DNA of 64,000 nt, from the NCBI RefSeq assembly GCF_003344885.1, contig NZ_CP031155.1:868001-932000 (forward strand). Direction: 5' to 3'. Under the pieces are notes generated by a model. That model had not been told where the DNA came from. It did not search any database and saw only the letters and a program-made list of their open reading frames with translations. Each line of letters opens with the position of its first letter. The stretch's first letter is position 1. The position numbers and the translations under genes were made by a program. Shown here in pieces: positions 29,270-38,754 of this stretch. The DNA comes from Altererythrobacter sp. ZODW24. Its GTDB lineage: Bacteria > Pseudomonadota > Alphaproteobacteria > Sphingomonadales > Sphingomonadaceae.

Positions 29270-30376
29270 CTAGAAGCCGGTCGCCAAGGTCAATGCAGCA
29301 CCCGAGCCAGGCTCCGCATCACCCGCGACTTTGATGCGGTAATCCACGGACACCCGGGCGCGGACATCGGAGACTTCGATATCCAGCGCCGCCGTCGGGC
29401 CGACATCCAACCGGCCCGCTCCCTTTTGCGCGCCGCCCCATGTCCCGCCGCCAGCCCGCAACGTGCCTAGATCAAAGCGCGCCGCCTCCAGCATTACCGA
29501 TGCCTGACCGTCGACAAAGGCCGTTGCATAATCGCCGCCGATATAACCTGCCTGGGCGTAAACCTCCGCCCGCAATCCCGCAGTCAGGTCGACAGGCGGC
29601 AATTCGGTATGAGCAAAGGCTGCTGGGCGCAGTTCATTGCCAGCTTGGAGCTTTGAATAACGAACCTCGCCCGCGACACGTATCGGCAGCCCGCCAAACG
29701 GACGAGCGGACAAGCCAAGTGCTGCCTCGCGTTCGCTTTGCGACAGAGCCGTTGTTGCCCGAAAGTAGGCTTGTGGCCGATGCGCGCTGCCCGGACTGAT
29801 ACGATATCGCAGCGCAGCGCCTGCTTGGCTTGCGCCGTAGCTTGCTGGTCCTTGTGTCGCTGCAAACCCGCTGCGGCTGCCGGGGCGATAGAGCACCCAG
29901 CCATCGGCTGACCATCCAGCACGCCCTGCTTTCGGCCGGAAAGGAATGCGGGGCGCACGCCACTCTTGATAAGCGGCGGCAATCTCAGGCGCGATTGGCA
30001 ACGCGCTCGCCCCCGCCATCCAGAGTATCTGGTGGCTAGATGCCGTTCGCCTGCCAGCCGGAGCAATCCTGTTTGACCATCCACCCAAAGGACTAGCTTG
30101 ATCCAACTGGATCGGCGGAAGCGGGGATCCCCAAGAGGTTCGCATCGAGAGCATGGCACGGGGGGCTTGCGCTCTATCGGCCCGATCAACGGTCTGGGCG
30201 AGCGGCGGCAGCGTTCCTTCCGATACGGCGAACCGTTCGACAATTTCCTCGGCGAGAGCAGTTGGCACGGGGAATGGCGATTGCCAAAGGGCTGAACGCA
30301 TCGCTGCCCAGCCAACCAACACAAGGCCAAGCACCAACAGAGGCTGACCGCGGCGCCGCTCCCCCCGCGCACTCAT
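29270..30376 (-). CDS. Predicted outer-membrane beta-barrel partner of the NfrB-like glycosyltransferase
   Basis: A 368-aa protein. An Arg-rich n-region and hydrophobic segment (about 12-27) form a signal or anchor. A Pro/Ser/Ala-rich linker follows, then from about residue 175 repeated amphipathic strands (AALRYRISPG, AYFRATTALSQS, RVAGEVRYSKL, LRAEVYAQAGYIGG, RVSVDYRIKVAG) and a C-terminal Phe (LTLATGF), the signature of a porin-like barrel. It resembles the C-terminal barrel of phage N4 receptor NfrA but lacks the long TPR part. Coupled by ATGA overlap to the glycosyltransferase. Likely an export pore for its glycan; this is inference. Confidence 0.6.
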   Translation of the reverse strand: MSARGERRRGQPLLVLGLVLVGWAAMRSALWQSPFPVPTALAEEIVERFAVSEGTLPPLAQTVDRADRAQAPRAMLSMRTSWGSPLPPIQLDQASPLGGWSNRIAPAGRRTASSHQILWMAGASALPIAPEIAAAYQEWRAPRIPFRPKAGRAGWSADGWVLYRPGSRSGFAATQGPASYGASQAGAALRYRISPGSAHRPQAYFRATTALSQSEREAALGLSARPFGGLPIRVAGEVRYSKLQAGNELRPAAFAHTELPPVDLTAGLRAEVYAQAGYIGGDYATAFVDGQASVMLEAARFDLGTLRAGGGTWGGAQKGAGRLDVGPTAALDIEVSDVRARVSVDYRIKVAGDAEPGSGAALTLATGF

Positions 30377-31776
30377 GTAAGTGCCTCGCGGGGATTAGGA
30401 GAGGCAGGATGCGCATCATGAGCCGTCTTGTCCCATGCAGGCATCTTCCCCGCCAAAGACGCAAGATAGCTCACTAGCGCGCGCCGGCCGGCCATAATTG
30501 CGATGACATTCGTTACCGGAATACGCAGGATCGACCGCAGCCCTTCCATCGCGCCATATTCATGCGCGGTGAAAGCAAACCGGAAGGCCGCCCGCCACAG
30601 GAAACTGGCAAAATTGATCACCAGCAACGCCCTCAGCAGCGGTGATATCTCAAACGGCGCGCCCAATCCTAGCAAGCTGAGCAAAGATGCAAACCCTGCC
30701 AAAACCAGCAACGCGTAGGCGGCCGCTAAGACCAATGCTGTGAACGGCCCACGCCGATCACGCAGGCGCATCCAGCGTTCCGCTAAACTGCCATTCCAGC
30801 CCATCCGGTCCCACCCCTGAAACGCGATTCCCAGAACCCACCGGGTCTTTTGGCGAACCGCCGCGCGCAATTCATGCGGGAAGCAGGCCCGCGTAGCGAC
30901 CAACTGACCATCCGCGTGCCGCGCGCGGACGAAGCGTGTGCGCCCACCCATTTCAGCAATACTTAAGCCAAGTTCGTAGTCTTCGGTCAGGCAATCAGCA
31001 GCGAACGGGGCATTTTCCCCGCGCTCCGCAGCCAACAGGAACAGCGCTCCGCGAGAAATCGCGCAGCCTACTCCGGCAGAGGGCAGGCCCGTGCCCATGG
31101 CATCGCGCAGAACCATCGCCTTGCCATGCGCCTCCGCAAATTCTTCACAATAATGGCTACCAATCCAGCGCGAACGAGGCTGCGGCATCGGCAAAACCGG
31201 CAATTGGGCGAGTTCGGCCTGCTGGATGGCACGATCAAGCAACGCCAAACCTGCAGGGTCGACCATGTCCTCTGCATCATGCAACAACACCATATGGGAA
31301 TTGTTGCCCGAGCGGCGCTCATCCTCACTGAGCGCGGCGTAAAGCCGGTTGAGGCAATCGGCCTTTGTGCTTGGTCCGGCTACATCGTGGATTACCAACC
31401 TCAAGCGTTGGTCACCGCCAGCCGCTTCGATGACCGCCGCGATGGTTGCGACATCATTGCGATAGCAACCGACGTAAATCCGCAATTTCGATTGCGGCCA
31501 AACAGATAGAGCATGAGAGATCGTCGTGCCTATGACGGCAGCTTCCTGCCATGCGGGAATGAACACTGCAGCCATTCCTGATAGCGCCTGATCCGCGCCG
31601 TTCCCTGTCCCACACCGCTGCGCTTTGCCGCGTCCTGTGAGGCGGAGCCACAACCAGCCAATATCGACGGCGAGTTCGTCCGCTGCGCCAATCACGAAAA
31701 AGATCGCGGCGAATAAAAGCAGCTCGTGCTGCAACACGGCCAGCCATTCGGCCAGCGTAAAACTTGCGTAAGTCAA
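30373..31776 (-). CDS. NfrB-like processive family-2 glycosyltransferase, membrane-bound
   Basis: A 467-aa inner-membrane glycosyltransferase. An N-terminal helix (about 18-35) precedes a GT2 domain with the DxD-type motif HDAED (Asp167-Asp170), the TED motif (264-266) and the processive signature QKTRW (309-313). Two or more helices follow (about 345-385) and a short tail. The order matches E. coli NfrB and phage N4 adsorption protein B, but the roughly 280-residue C-terminal c-di-GMP-binding region of NfrB is absent. The start is TTG 31776. Probably polymerises an exopolysaccharide across the inner membrane. Confidence 0.8.
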   Translation of the reverse strand: MTYASFTLAEWLAVLQHELLLFAAIFFVIGAADELAVDIGWLWLRLTGRGKAQRCGTGNGADQALSGMAAVFIPAWQEAAVIGTTISHALSVWPQSKLRIYVGCYRNDVATIAAVIEAAGGDQRLRLVIHDVAGPSTKADCLNRLYAALSEDERRSGNNSHMVLLHDAEDMVDPAGLALLDRAIQQAELAQLPVLPMPQPRSRWIGSHYCEEFAEAHGKAMVLRDAMGTGLPSAGVGCAISRGALFLLAAERGENAPFAADCLTEDYELGLSIAEMGGRTRFVRARHADGQLVATRACFPHELRAAVRQKTRWVLGIAFQGWDRMGWNGSLAERWMRLRDRRGPFTALVLAAAYALLVLAGFASLLSLLGLGAPFEISPLLRALLVINFASFLWRAAFRFAFTAHEYGAMEGLRSILRIPVTNVIAIMAGRRALVSYLASLAGKMPAWDKTAHDAHPASPNPREALT

Positions 31777-31864
31777 AGGATGCGACCCCTATTGCCCTGC
31801 CATCTACCTATCGAAGGTGATCGGGACTTGCAACGGGCACGCATTTGCGAAAAAGGGGGCGGTT

Positions 31865-33058
31865 ATGGCTACTCCAAAAATCCTCCGCGTCGCGATTGCT
31901 CCTGTAAAGGCGCTGTTTGTCGGCGATGCCTCTGCCGGTATCCTCCTGATTCTGGTGGCAGCCGCAGCCATGATCGCGGCCAATTCCCCGCTCGCATACG
32001 AGTATCATGAGCTGTTTCACGCTGAATTTGGCTGGGATTTTAAGCTCGATACACTGCATCTGTGGATCAATGACGGATTGATGGCGATATTCTTCTTCGT
32101 CGTCGGGTTGGAAGTAAAACGCGAGCTGATGGTCGGTCAGCTCTCGACACCGGAACAACGCCGCCTCCCGGCCCTAGCGGCATTGGCCGGCATGGCCGCG
32201 CCCGCGCTCGTATTCCTAATGGTTGCCGGGACAGAATATCCAACTGTGCGCGGCTGGGCGATCCCTGCCGCCACTGACATCGCCTTCGCAATGGGCGTTT
32301 TGGGGCTCTTGGGTGACCGGGTTCCAAGGTCGCTACGTCTTTTTCTACTGACCGTCGCTATCGTCGACGACATTGGCGCTGTGCTGATCATCGCGGTTTT
32401 CTACACCGCCAACATCAAGCTGATGTGGCTGGTTGTATCGCTGGTGGTGCTGGGCTGCATGATAGCTTTGAACAAGCTGAAGGTCGACAAATTGTGGATC
32501 TATGTTCTGTTCGCCATCGGCCTGTGGTTCGCAGTCCTCAATTCCGGTGTGCATGCCACAATCGCAGGCGTCGTCGCCGCGTTCACCATCCCGCTGCGCT
32601 GTGCCAGCGGTAAACGGATGCTCGAACCACTCGAACATAATCTCGCGCCGTGGAGCGCCTATCTGATCGTGCCGGTCTTTGGCTTTGCCAATGCCGGGGT
32701 CGAACTGAGCGGATTGGGGATGGAAGGCATTCTTGCATCACTGCCGATGGGTATCGCGGCAGGTTTGGTGTTCGGTAAGCAGATCGGTATTTTCACCTGC
32801 ATCTGGATTGCTGACAAGATCGGCTTTGCCAAACGGCCCGACAATGCCAGCTGGGCAGAGATTTGGGGTATCTCGGTGCTGTGCGGGATCGGCTTCACGA
32901 TGTCGCTCTTCATTGGCGAGCTGGCATTCCCCGGCTACCGCGAGCTGATCGACGAGGCCAAGATCGGTATCTTGATGGGATCATTCGTATCGGCGGTCTT
33001 GGGTTATACCATTCTCCGCCTTACCACGACGCATCCCGAACAGTTTAAGGACGCGTAA
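31865..33058 (+). CDS. nhaA: Na+/H+ antiporter NhaA
   Basis: A 397-aa, 12-helix inner-membrane antiporter exchanging cytoplasmic Na+ or Li+ for protons. The transport site is present: AATDIA (Asp138) and the double Asp 168-169 in VAIVDDIGAVL, matching E. coli Asp133 and Asp163/164. The ATG at 31865 follows AAGGGGG. The length is close to E. coli NhaA (388). Salt adaptation suits a marine or brackish lifestyle, which is an inference. Confidence 0.96.
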   Translation: MATPKILRVAIAPVKALFVGDASAGILLILVAAAAMIAANSPLAYEYHELFHAEFGWDFKLDTLHLWINDGLMAIFFFVVGLEVKRELMVGQLSTPEQRRLPALAALAGMAAPALVFLMVAGTEYPTVRGWAIPAATDIAFAMGVLGLLGDRVPRSLRLFLLTVAIVDDIGAVLIIAVFYTANIKLMWLVVSLVVLGCMIALNKLKVDKLWIYVLFAIGLWFAVLNSGVHATIAGVVAAFTIPLRCASGKRMLEPLEHNLAPWSAYLIVPVFGFANAGVELSGLGMEGILASLPMGIAAGLVFGKQIGIFTCIWIADKIGFAKRPDNASWAEIWGISVLCGIGFTMSLFIGELAFPGYRELIDEAKIGILMGSFVSAVLGYTILRLTTTHPEQFKDA

Positions 33059-33084
33059 TACGCCGCGCCCAGCCTGTAGCGTTC

Positions 33085-33522
33085 TTACCAGCTACCGGTG
33101 TTTTCCATGCTGGCCCACGGTTCCTGCGGAGGCAGATTGCCGTCCTGCAGCAGCTCGATGGAGATACCATCGGGTGAGCGTACAAACGCCATATGGCCGT
33201 CACGCGGCGGGCGATTGATCGTGACGCCAGCATCCATCAACCGTTGGCAGGTGTCGTAAACATTATCGACGCGGTAGGCGAGATGGCCAAAGTTACGGCC
33301 TCCATCATATTGCTCGGCCTCGCTGCCGTCTTCGGCTGGCCAATTATATGTCAGCTCGACCTCGGCAATGTCCTTCTGGCCTGGCGCGGCAAGGAATATC
33401 AGCGTGAAACGGCCCTGCTCGCTGTCAAAGCGGCGCACTTCCTCCAAACCGATCAGCTTGAAGAAATCGATGGTGGCATCAGGATCGCTAACGCGGATCA
33501 TGGTGTGAAGGAATTTGGTCAT
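33085..33522 (-). CDS. gloA: Lactoylglutathione lyase (glyoxalase I)
   Basis: A 145-aa metalloenzyme that isomerises the methylglyoxal-glutathione hemithioacetal to S-lactoylglutathione. The four metal ligands are visible: His6, Glu56, His80 and Glu123, in two beta-alpha-beta-beta-beta modules. The arrangement is close to the E. coli nickel-type enzyme. ATG 33522 (MTKFLHTMIR) is the family start; an in-frame extension to 33573 runs into a terminator and is rejected. GGAG lies 9 nt upstream. Confidence 0.95.
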   Translation of the reverse strand: MTKFLHTMIRVSDPDATIDFFKLIGLEEVRRFDSEQGRFTLIFLAAPGQKDIAEVELTYNWPAEDGSEAEQYDGGRNFGHLAYRVDNVYDTCQRLMDAGVTINRPPRDGHMAFVRSPDGISIELLQDGNLPPQEPWASMENTGSW

Positions 33523-33570
33523 GCTCGGTTGCTCCATTAACTTGCTCAGCATGTAGGTGCGCTTCGGACA

Positions 33571-33607
33571 CAAAAAAAGGCCCGCGCCACCATCCGGGCG
33601 CGGGCCT
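33571..33607 (-). terminator. Terminator of the TorF porin gene
   Basis: On the minus strand the stem AGGCCCGCGCCC / GGCGCGGGCCT is followed by a run of seven T. It separates the porin from gloA. Confidence 0.88.
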
Positions 33608-33628
33608 GATCAGTTTTATGATCCAGTT

Positions 33629-34375
33629 TTAGAAGCTGAAGGACAATGTCCCAACAACCGCATCATCGGTCAGACCATCGACGCTTGCGCCGTCAACACC
33701 GATGTACTGAACACCGAGGCCGAGGCCGCCAAGCACAGTCGCTGATACGCCGACTGCATAGTCGAAGCCGCTATCATCTGTACCGCCCGCCAGAACATCC
33801 GGGCCAAGCGCGCCATCGGTGTAACCAAGGTGTGCGCTCAAGGTGAAAGGCGTATCCGGAATGCCGGCCTCAAAGTCGGTGTAGACATAGAGGTTGTCAG
33901 CATCACCGAGTGATTCCTGATCTGGCGCGTATGCGACGCCGAGTGTGGCCGAGACGGGGCCAAGCTGTGTGCCGATGGAGGCATAAGGCTCGTAATATTC
34001 GGCTGGGCCGAAATCATTTGCCGGGTAGGCATAGTAGAGCACGCCAACGTCGAGTGTCACACCCTCAGCGACATCGCCGCTCCAGCCTCCGTAGAAGTCG
34101 AGCTCCATTTCGCCGTAAAGCGCGCCGCCATCAATGGAGGAACCCCATGTGCCGACATAGAAACCGCTAGAGTGGTTGATATCGATGCCGCCCTGAATGG
34201 CCGGATCGCCAGCGGACAGCGAAACACCGCGAAAACGGTAATCGGTGACGAGGGCAACATTGCCCGAAACTTCGACTTCACTGGGAACTTCGTTGTCTTG
34301 CGCCATTGCCGGACTTGCCAGCAAAGCAAAAGACATTGCGGATGCGGCCAGAAGGCCGCGAGTGGACGTAAGCAT
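33629..34375 (-). CDS. TorF-family putative porin
   Basis: A 248-aa secreted protein. The signal peptide is residues 1-25 (cleavage after SPAMA). The mature part has the TorF landmarks GNVALVTDYRFRGVSLS, AIQGGIDINHSSGFYVGTWGSS and YGEMELDFYGG, then amphipathic strands ending in a C-terminal Phe (GTLSFSF), as expected for an outer-membrane barrel. The ATG at 34375 is preceded by AGGAAG; the longer frame to 34501 lacks family support. Substrate unknown. Confidence 0.88.
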   Translation of the reverse strand: MLTSTRGLLAASAMSFALLASPAMAQDNEVPSEVEVSGNVALVTDYRFRGVSLSAGDPAIQGGIDINHSSGFYVGTWGSSIDGGALYGEMELDFYGGWSGDVAEGVTLDVGVLYYAYPANDFGPAEYYEPYASIGTQLGPVSATLGVAYAPDQESLGDADNLYVYTDFEAGIPDTPFTLSAHLGYTDGALGPDVLAGGTDDSGFDYAVGVSATVLGGLGLGVQYIGVDGASVDGLTDDAVVGTLSFSF

Positions 34376-34509
34376 ATAACTTCCTAACTTCTTAAGTTCA
34401 GTTGCGCTTCGTCCCGCCTGCGAATTCGGTGGCCGCATCGTTATATGTGCGAGACCTTGTTCGAATCTGTAATAAAAGTGCACGATAATGCTGCGGCGCA
34501 CAAGACTTG

Positions 34510-34537
34510 TTCAGGTACATATGCAAACGCACCTGAA
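34510..34537. repeat. Inverted repeat in the divergent porin / phosphatase intergenic region
   Basis: Perfect 7-bp arms TTCAGGT (34510-34516) and ACCTGAA (34531-34537) with a 14-nt spacer. It sits in the 283-nt gap between the divergent porin and phosphatase genes and could be an operator. The remainder of 34376-34658 shows no gene I can support. Confidence 0.35.
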
Positions 34538-34658
34538 AGTGTGGGTTTTTTGCACCACAACTGTGTTCAGGCCTTGGTCAAACCTTGTTGTTAAAGGCGG
34601 CTACGACTATCGCTTTGCGACGACGTTTTGCGTATCTTCAAGGAAATTCACTACCCCG

Positions 34659-35459
34659 ATGTTCAAGCCAATTCGAGACATAATGCGGAAGAAGGGGAAG
34701 CCGGAAGCATCGCTTCCTGCTGGCCAGCGCGTCTATGCGATTGGCGATATCCACGGGCGGCTCGACCTGTTCGAAGAACTGATCGAAGCGATCGAAAACG
34801 ATGATGCCGATGCGGGCGAGGCGGAGACCACGGTCATCCTGCTGGGCGATCTGGTTGATCGCGGGCCGGACAGCCGAGGCGTGATCGAACGGGCCATGCG
34901 CTGGCAGCAGGAACGCAAGGTCCGCTGTCTCGCTGGCAATCATGAACAGATGTTCCTCGAAGCTTTGGACAAGAAGCAAAGCCTGCGCCACTTCATCCGC
35001 TTTGGCGGCAAGGAAACTATCCTGTCTTACGGGATTGAAAAATCGATCTATCGCGAAGCGTCGATGGAAACGCTGCAAGAGCTCTACCGAGCCGCAGTGC
35101 CGAAAGAGCATGTCGAATTTCTAGACGGGTTCGAACGGCTGATTGAAATCGGCGGATACATCTTCGTCCATGCCGGAATTCAGCCCGGAGTCTCTGCGGC
35201 AGAGCAGAAACGCAAGGACCTGTTATGGATTCGGGAACCCTTCTTGTCCTATGCGAAGCCGCATTCGCACGTGGTCATCCACGGGCATACCATTACGGAT
35301 AAGGTCGAAGACCGTGGCAACCGCATCGGGATCGATACGGGTGCCTATATGACCGGACGCCTTACCGCATTGGCTCTAGAGGGCACGACGCGCCGCTATC
35401 TTGCCGCTGTTGAAGGCAAGAAAGGCACGAAGATTAAAGAGAAGGTACTGACGGAATGA
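34659..35459 (+). CDS. PPP-family serine/threonine phosphatase or related metallophosphoesterase
   Basis: A 266-aa protein with the full bimetallic phosphatase signature: GDIHGR, GDLVDRGPDS, GNHEQM, then His-containing VHAG and VIHGH. It is PrpA/ApaH-like in size. Whether it acts on phosphoproteins or dinucleoside polyphosphates cannot be decided. The start ATG 34659 (MFKPIRDIMRK) has AAGGA rather far upstream; ATG 34683 is an alternative. It overlaps ugd by 4 nt, and coupled translation suggests a joint role in sugar-nucleotide or envelope metabolism. Confidence 0.88.
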   Translation: MFKPIRDIMRKKGKPEASLPAGQRVYAIGDIHGRLDLFEELIEAIENDDADAGEAETTVILLGDLVDRGPDSRGVIERAMRWQQERKVRCLAGNHEQMFLEALDKKQSLRHFIRFGGKETILSYGIEKSIYREASMETLQELYRAAVPKEHVEFLDGFERLIEIGGYIFVHAGIQPGVSAAEQKRKDLLWIREPFLSYAKPHSHVVIHGHTITDKVEDRGNRIGIDTGAYMTGRLTALALEGTTRRYLAAVEGKKGTKIKEKVLTE

Positions 35460-36766
35460 AAATCGCAATGGTCGGTTCTGGCTATGTCGGCCTGGTTTCG
35501 GGCGCATGCTTTGCCGATTTCGGCCATGATGTGGTTTGCATTGATAAAGACCAATCCAAGATCGACGCCCTGCACGCAGGGATCATGCCGATTTACGAGC
35601 CCGGCCTTGATGCATTGGTCGAAAGCAATGTGAAGTCGGGCCGCCTGTCATTCTCAACCGATCTCGCCAGCGCAATCCAAGGCGCAAGCGCGATTTTCAT
35701 TGCCGTCGGAACGCCGTCACGCCGCGGCGATGGCCATGCAGACCTGTCCTTCGTTCACGCTGTTGCCCGTGAAATTGGGGCGAGCTTGAAGAACGATGCC
35801 GTCATCGTGACCAAGTCCACAGTCCCCGTCGGCACAGGCGATGAGGTTGAGCGCATTCTGCAAGACAGCGCCACCACCGCCAAATTCGAAGTCGTTTCGA
35901 ACCCTGAGTTCCTGCGCGAAGGCGCGGCGATCGACGACTTCAAACGCCCTGACCGGATCGTAATCGGCACGGAAAGCGACTTCGGCCAAGAAGTAATGCG
36001 CGAGGTCTACCGGCCGCTCTATCTCAATGAGAGCCCGATCCTGTTCACCAGCCGCCGCAGCGCAGAACTGATAAAATACGCCGCCAACGCTTTCCTCGCG
36101 ACCAAGATCACTTTCATCAACGAAATGGCCGATCTGTGCGAGAAAGTCGGCGCAGATGTGCAAGACGTATCGCGCGGGATCGGCATGGATGGCCGCATTG
36201 GCGCCAAATTCCTCCACGCAGGCCCTGGCTATGGCGGCAGCTGTTTCCCCAAGGATACGCTGGCCCTGCTAAAGACTGCCGAAGATTACGAAAGCCCCGT
36301 CCGCATTGTCGAAGCGGTGGTGAAGGTAAATGACAGCCGCAAACGTGCGATGGGCCGCAAGGTCATCGACGCGCTCGGCGGCACCGAAGCTGCTCGCGGC
36401 AAGACCGTCGGCATGCTCGGCCTGACATTTAAGCCGAACACCGATGATATGCGCGACAGCCCCGCCATCGGCGTGGCGCAGGCGCTGCAAGATGCCGGCG
36501 TGAAAGTCGTCGCCTACGACCCCGAAGGCATGGAGCAGGCCCGCCCGCTCCTGCCCGACGTCCACATGGTGAACGATCCCTATGCCGCCATCACCGGCGC
36601 TGACGCTGTGGCCTTGGTCACGGAATGGAACGAGTTCCGGGCTCTGGACCTAGACCGCGTAAAGGAACTGGCAAACGCTCCAATCCTTGTCGACCTGCGC
36701 AATGTCTATGATCCGGCAGAAGTCCGAGCGGCAGGTTTTGAATATGTGAGTATTGGCCGCGCGTAA
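35456..36766 (+). CDS. ugd: UDP-glucose 6-dehydrogenase
   Basis: Oxidises UDP-glucose to UDP-glucuronate using two NAD+, for exopolysaccharides and capsule. The 436-aa protein has the N-terminal Rossmann motif MVGSGYVGLVSGACFADFGH, the central dimerisation helix, the catalytic Cys263 in GYGGSCFPKDT and the C-terminal domain with GLTFKPNTDDMRDSP. GDP-mannose dehydrogenases look similar, but residues and length favour UDP-glucose. ATGA overlap with the phosphatase gene upstream. Confidence 0.94.
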   Translation: MKIAMVGSGYVGLVSGACFADFGHDVVCIDKDQSKIDALHAGIMPIYEPGLDALVESNVKSGRLSFSTDLASAIQGASAIFIAVGTPSRRGDGHADLSFVHAVAREIGASLKNDAVIVTKSTVPVGTGDEVERILQDSATTAKFEVVSNPEFLREGAAIDDFKRPDRIVIGTESDFGQEVMREVYRPLYLNESPILFTSRRSAELIKYAANAFLATKITFINEMADLCEKVGADVQDVSRGIGMDGRIGAKFLHAGPGYGGSCFPKDTLALLKTAEDYESPVRIVEAVVKVNDSRKRAMGRKVIDALGGTEAARGKTVGMLGLTFKPNTDDMRDSPAIGVAQALQDAGVKVVAYDPEGMEQARPLLPDVHMVNDPYAAITGADAVALVTEWNEFRALDLDRVKELANAPILVDLRNVYDPAEVRAAGFEYVSIGRA

Positions 36767-36772
36767 GCCGCG

Positions 36773-37561
36773 TTAGCCGAACCACTTCTTACGGTTATGG
36801 ACCAGTGCCAGCTGCGCGATTGCAGTCACGGCAACCAATATCCCGGCTGCGATTGCGGCATAGGCGACCACTTCCGCCTGCTGCCCGCCTTGGAAGTAGA
36901 TTGCGAGGAGGGCCCATAGGAATACGGCGGAATACCAAGGGTTGCCCAAACTCCGCCCGATTGCGAGCGCCGCGATGATCCCGCCAATCACAATTATTCC
37001 TGCTGCCACTAGCGGCTGCGAACCGTCGCCGCCGATGCCATGATAGGTCAGCGATGCCGAGATATTCACGATAGTCGCCGCAGTCAGCCAAGCCGCTAGC
37101 GCGCTCAGCGGAAGAACCGTCAGCCACCGTTCGCCCGGTGAAAACGGCCGATCAAGCGAGACGAAATTCCGCAGCACAATCAGCAAGCAGGTCAGCGTCA
37201 CTGCGATGATTATGGCGGAGAACGCGTTGAGATTGGTGACCTGTGTCCAAATCGCCCACAGCCCGTTTCCAGTAAATGCGGCCGCTGCATACCAGCCGAT
37301 ACGGTCGAGCATGGAGTTGTTCTTCTGCCGCGGCAAAAACTGATAAATCGCGAACAGGACTGTGCCGGCAAACAGCGGTCCCCAGATCGAAAAAGCCCAA
37401 CCAGCCGGAGTAATGAGCGTCCGGACAGCATCTGAACGGCTACCGATTGGCTCGCCTACTCCCAGCGCTGGCAGGAAATTTGAACCGATCTGAAAGATGA
37501 CGGCAATGATGATTGCGATACGCTGGGCATCACTGCGGGGCTCTCGAAAAACGCTTTCCAT
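36773..37561 (-). CDS. Polytopic membrane protein, possibly TspO/MBR-related
   Basis: A 262-aa protein with about eight hydrophobic helices. The stretch TPAGWAFSIWGPLFAGTVLFAIYQFLP resembles the Trp-rich helices of tryptophan-rich sensory proteins, but it is longer than TspO (about 160 aa), so the link is tentative. ATG 37561 follows GGGAGG at short spacing. A longer frame to 37759 reads into the RNase P RNA gene and is rejected. Converges on ugd with 6 nt between stops. Confidence 0.75.
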   Translation of the reverse strand: MESVFREPRSDAQRIAIIIAVIFQIGSNFLPALGVGEPIGSRSDAVRTLITPAGWAFSIWGPLFAGTVLFAIYQFLPRQKNNSMLDRIGWYAAAAFTGNGLWAIWTQVTNLNAFSAIIIAVTLTCLLIVLRNFVSLDRPFSPGERWLTVLPLSALAAWLTAATIVNISASLTYHGIGGDGSQPLVAAGIIVIGGIIAALAIGRSLGNPWYSAVFLWALLAIYFQGGQQAEVVAYAAIAAGILVAVTAIAQLALVHNRKKWFG

Positions 37562-37602
37562 ACCCTCCCAAAGGCGCAGGGCGATGAACCGTTCCTGAGA
37601 TA

Positions 37603-38030
<428 letters not shown>

Positions 38031-38076
38031 GGGCGCGATGTAAGCTCATGGGTGGTGCTTGGGAAGCCCTGACGAC

Positions 38077-38685
38077 CTATGCTGCCACTTGGCCACCTTG
38101 TGTCAGCCACAGGGCGTTGGCATCGTCCAAGGCGGCCTGCCTGATATCTTCCGCAATGTCCGACCCTGGCAATGCCCGAGCGACCACCATCCCGCCAACA
38201 CACAGCGCCGCTAGCGACAAAGCGCGCTGTCTGCCGCCATCGCCAACATCGGGCATATTCATTTCAAACAATGTCACCATGCCTTCGAGCAATTCGCGAT
38301 AGCTTTCCTGCACTTGCGGCCCTGCACGAGCAACGTCAGTCGCATAGGCAATCAGCGGGCACTGGTCCTCGATTTGCCCCAGATGCTCGCGCGAAAGATA
38401 GGACGCCACCATCCGCTGAGCCATTTCGATATGCCCTGCCGCTGGATCAACGCCAGCATCCTCGCGCCACACCGCTCCTCTGCCAGAAATGAAGCTGGCC
38501 GTGGCGGCTGCAAAGACCTCCTCCTTGTTGGCGAAGTGGGAATAGAAGCCCCCGCGTGTTAGATTTGCCTCGGCCATGAGCTGATCGATGGTGACATTGT
38601 CGAAACCGTGGCGGTTGAACAATTTCCTAGCGGCCTCGACGATGGTCGCCCGCACACGTGCTTTGTGGTCCTTCGAATATGGCAT
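38077..38685 (-). CDS. TetR/AcrR-family transcriptional repressor
   Basis: A 202-aa regulator. The N-terminal helix-turn-helix domain is at about residues 10-55 (ARKLFNRHGFDNVTIDQLM and LTRGGFYSHFANKEEVFAA). A C-terminal ligand-binding helical domain follows, with EDQCPLIAYATDVA as in AcrR-type members responding to lipophilic or electrophilic compounds. Divergent from the YCII gene, with a perfect palindrome between them that is the likely operator for both. The effector is unknown. Confidence 0.92.
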   Translation of the reverse strand: MPYSKDHKARVRATIVEAARKLFNRHGFDNVTIDQLMAEANLTRGGFYSHFANKEEVFAAATASFISGRGAVWREDAGVDPAAGHIEMAQRMVASYLSREHLGQIEDQCPLIAYATDVARAGPQVQESYRELLEGMVTLFEMNMPDVGDGGRQRALSLAALCVGGMVVARALPGSDIAEDIRQAALDDANALWLTQGGQVAA

Positions 38686-38732
38686 CGCGGTCCTTTCATG
38701 ATGCTGCGAAACAACTGCTTAGCATCAACGTG

Positions 38733-38754
38733 AAATATGTTCTTGAACATATTT
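38733..38754. promoter_or_regulatory. Palindromic TetR-type operator
   Basis: Perfect 10-bp inverted arms AAATATGTTC (38733-38742) and GAACATATTT (38745-38754) with a TT centre. It lies 47 nt upstream of both the TetR start (38685) and the YCII start (38802), so it is centred in the divergent promoter region. Size and symmetry fit a TetR dimer site. Confidence 0.8.

Noticed and set aside
34540-34560. sigma54-like promoter (TGGG and TTGCA)
   Set aside because: The GG and GC doublets are too close together; the required 10-nt spacing is not met.
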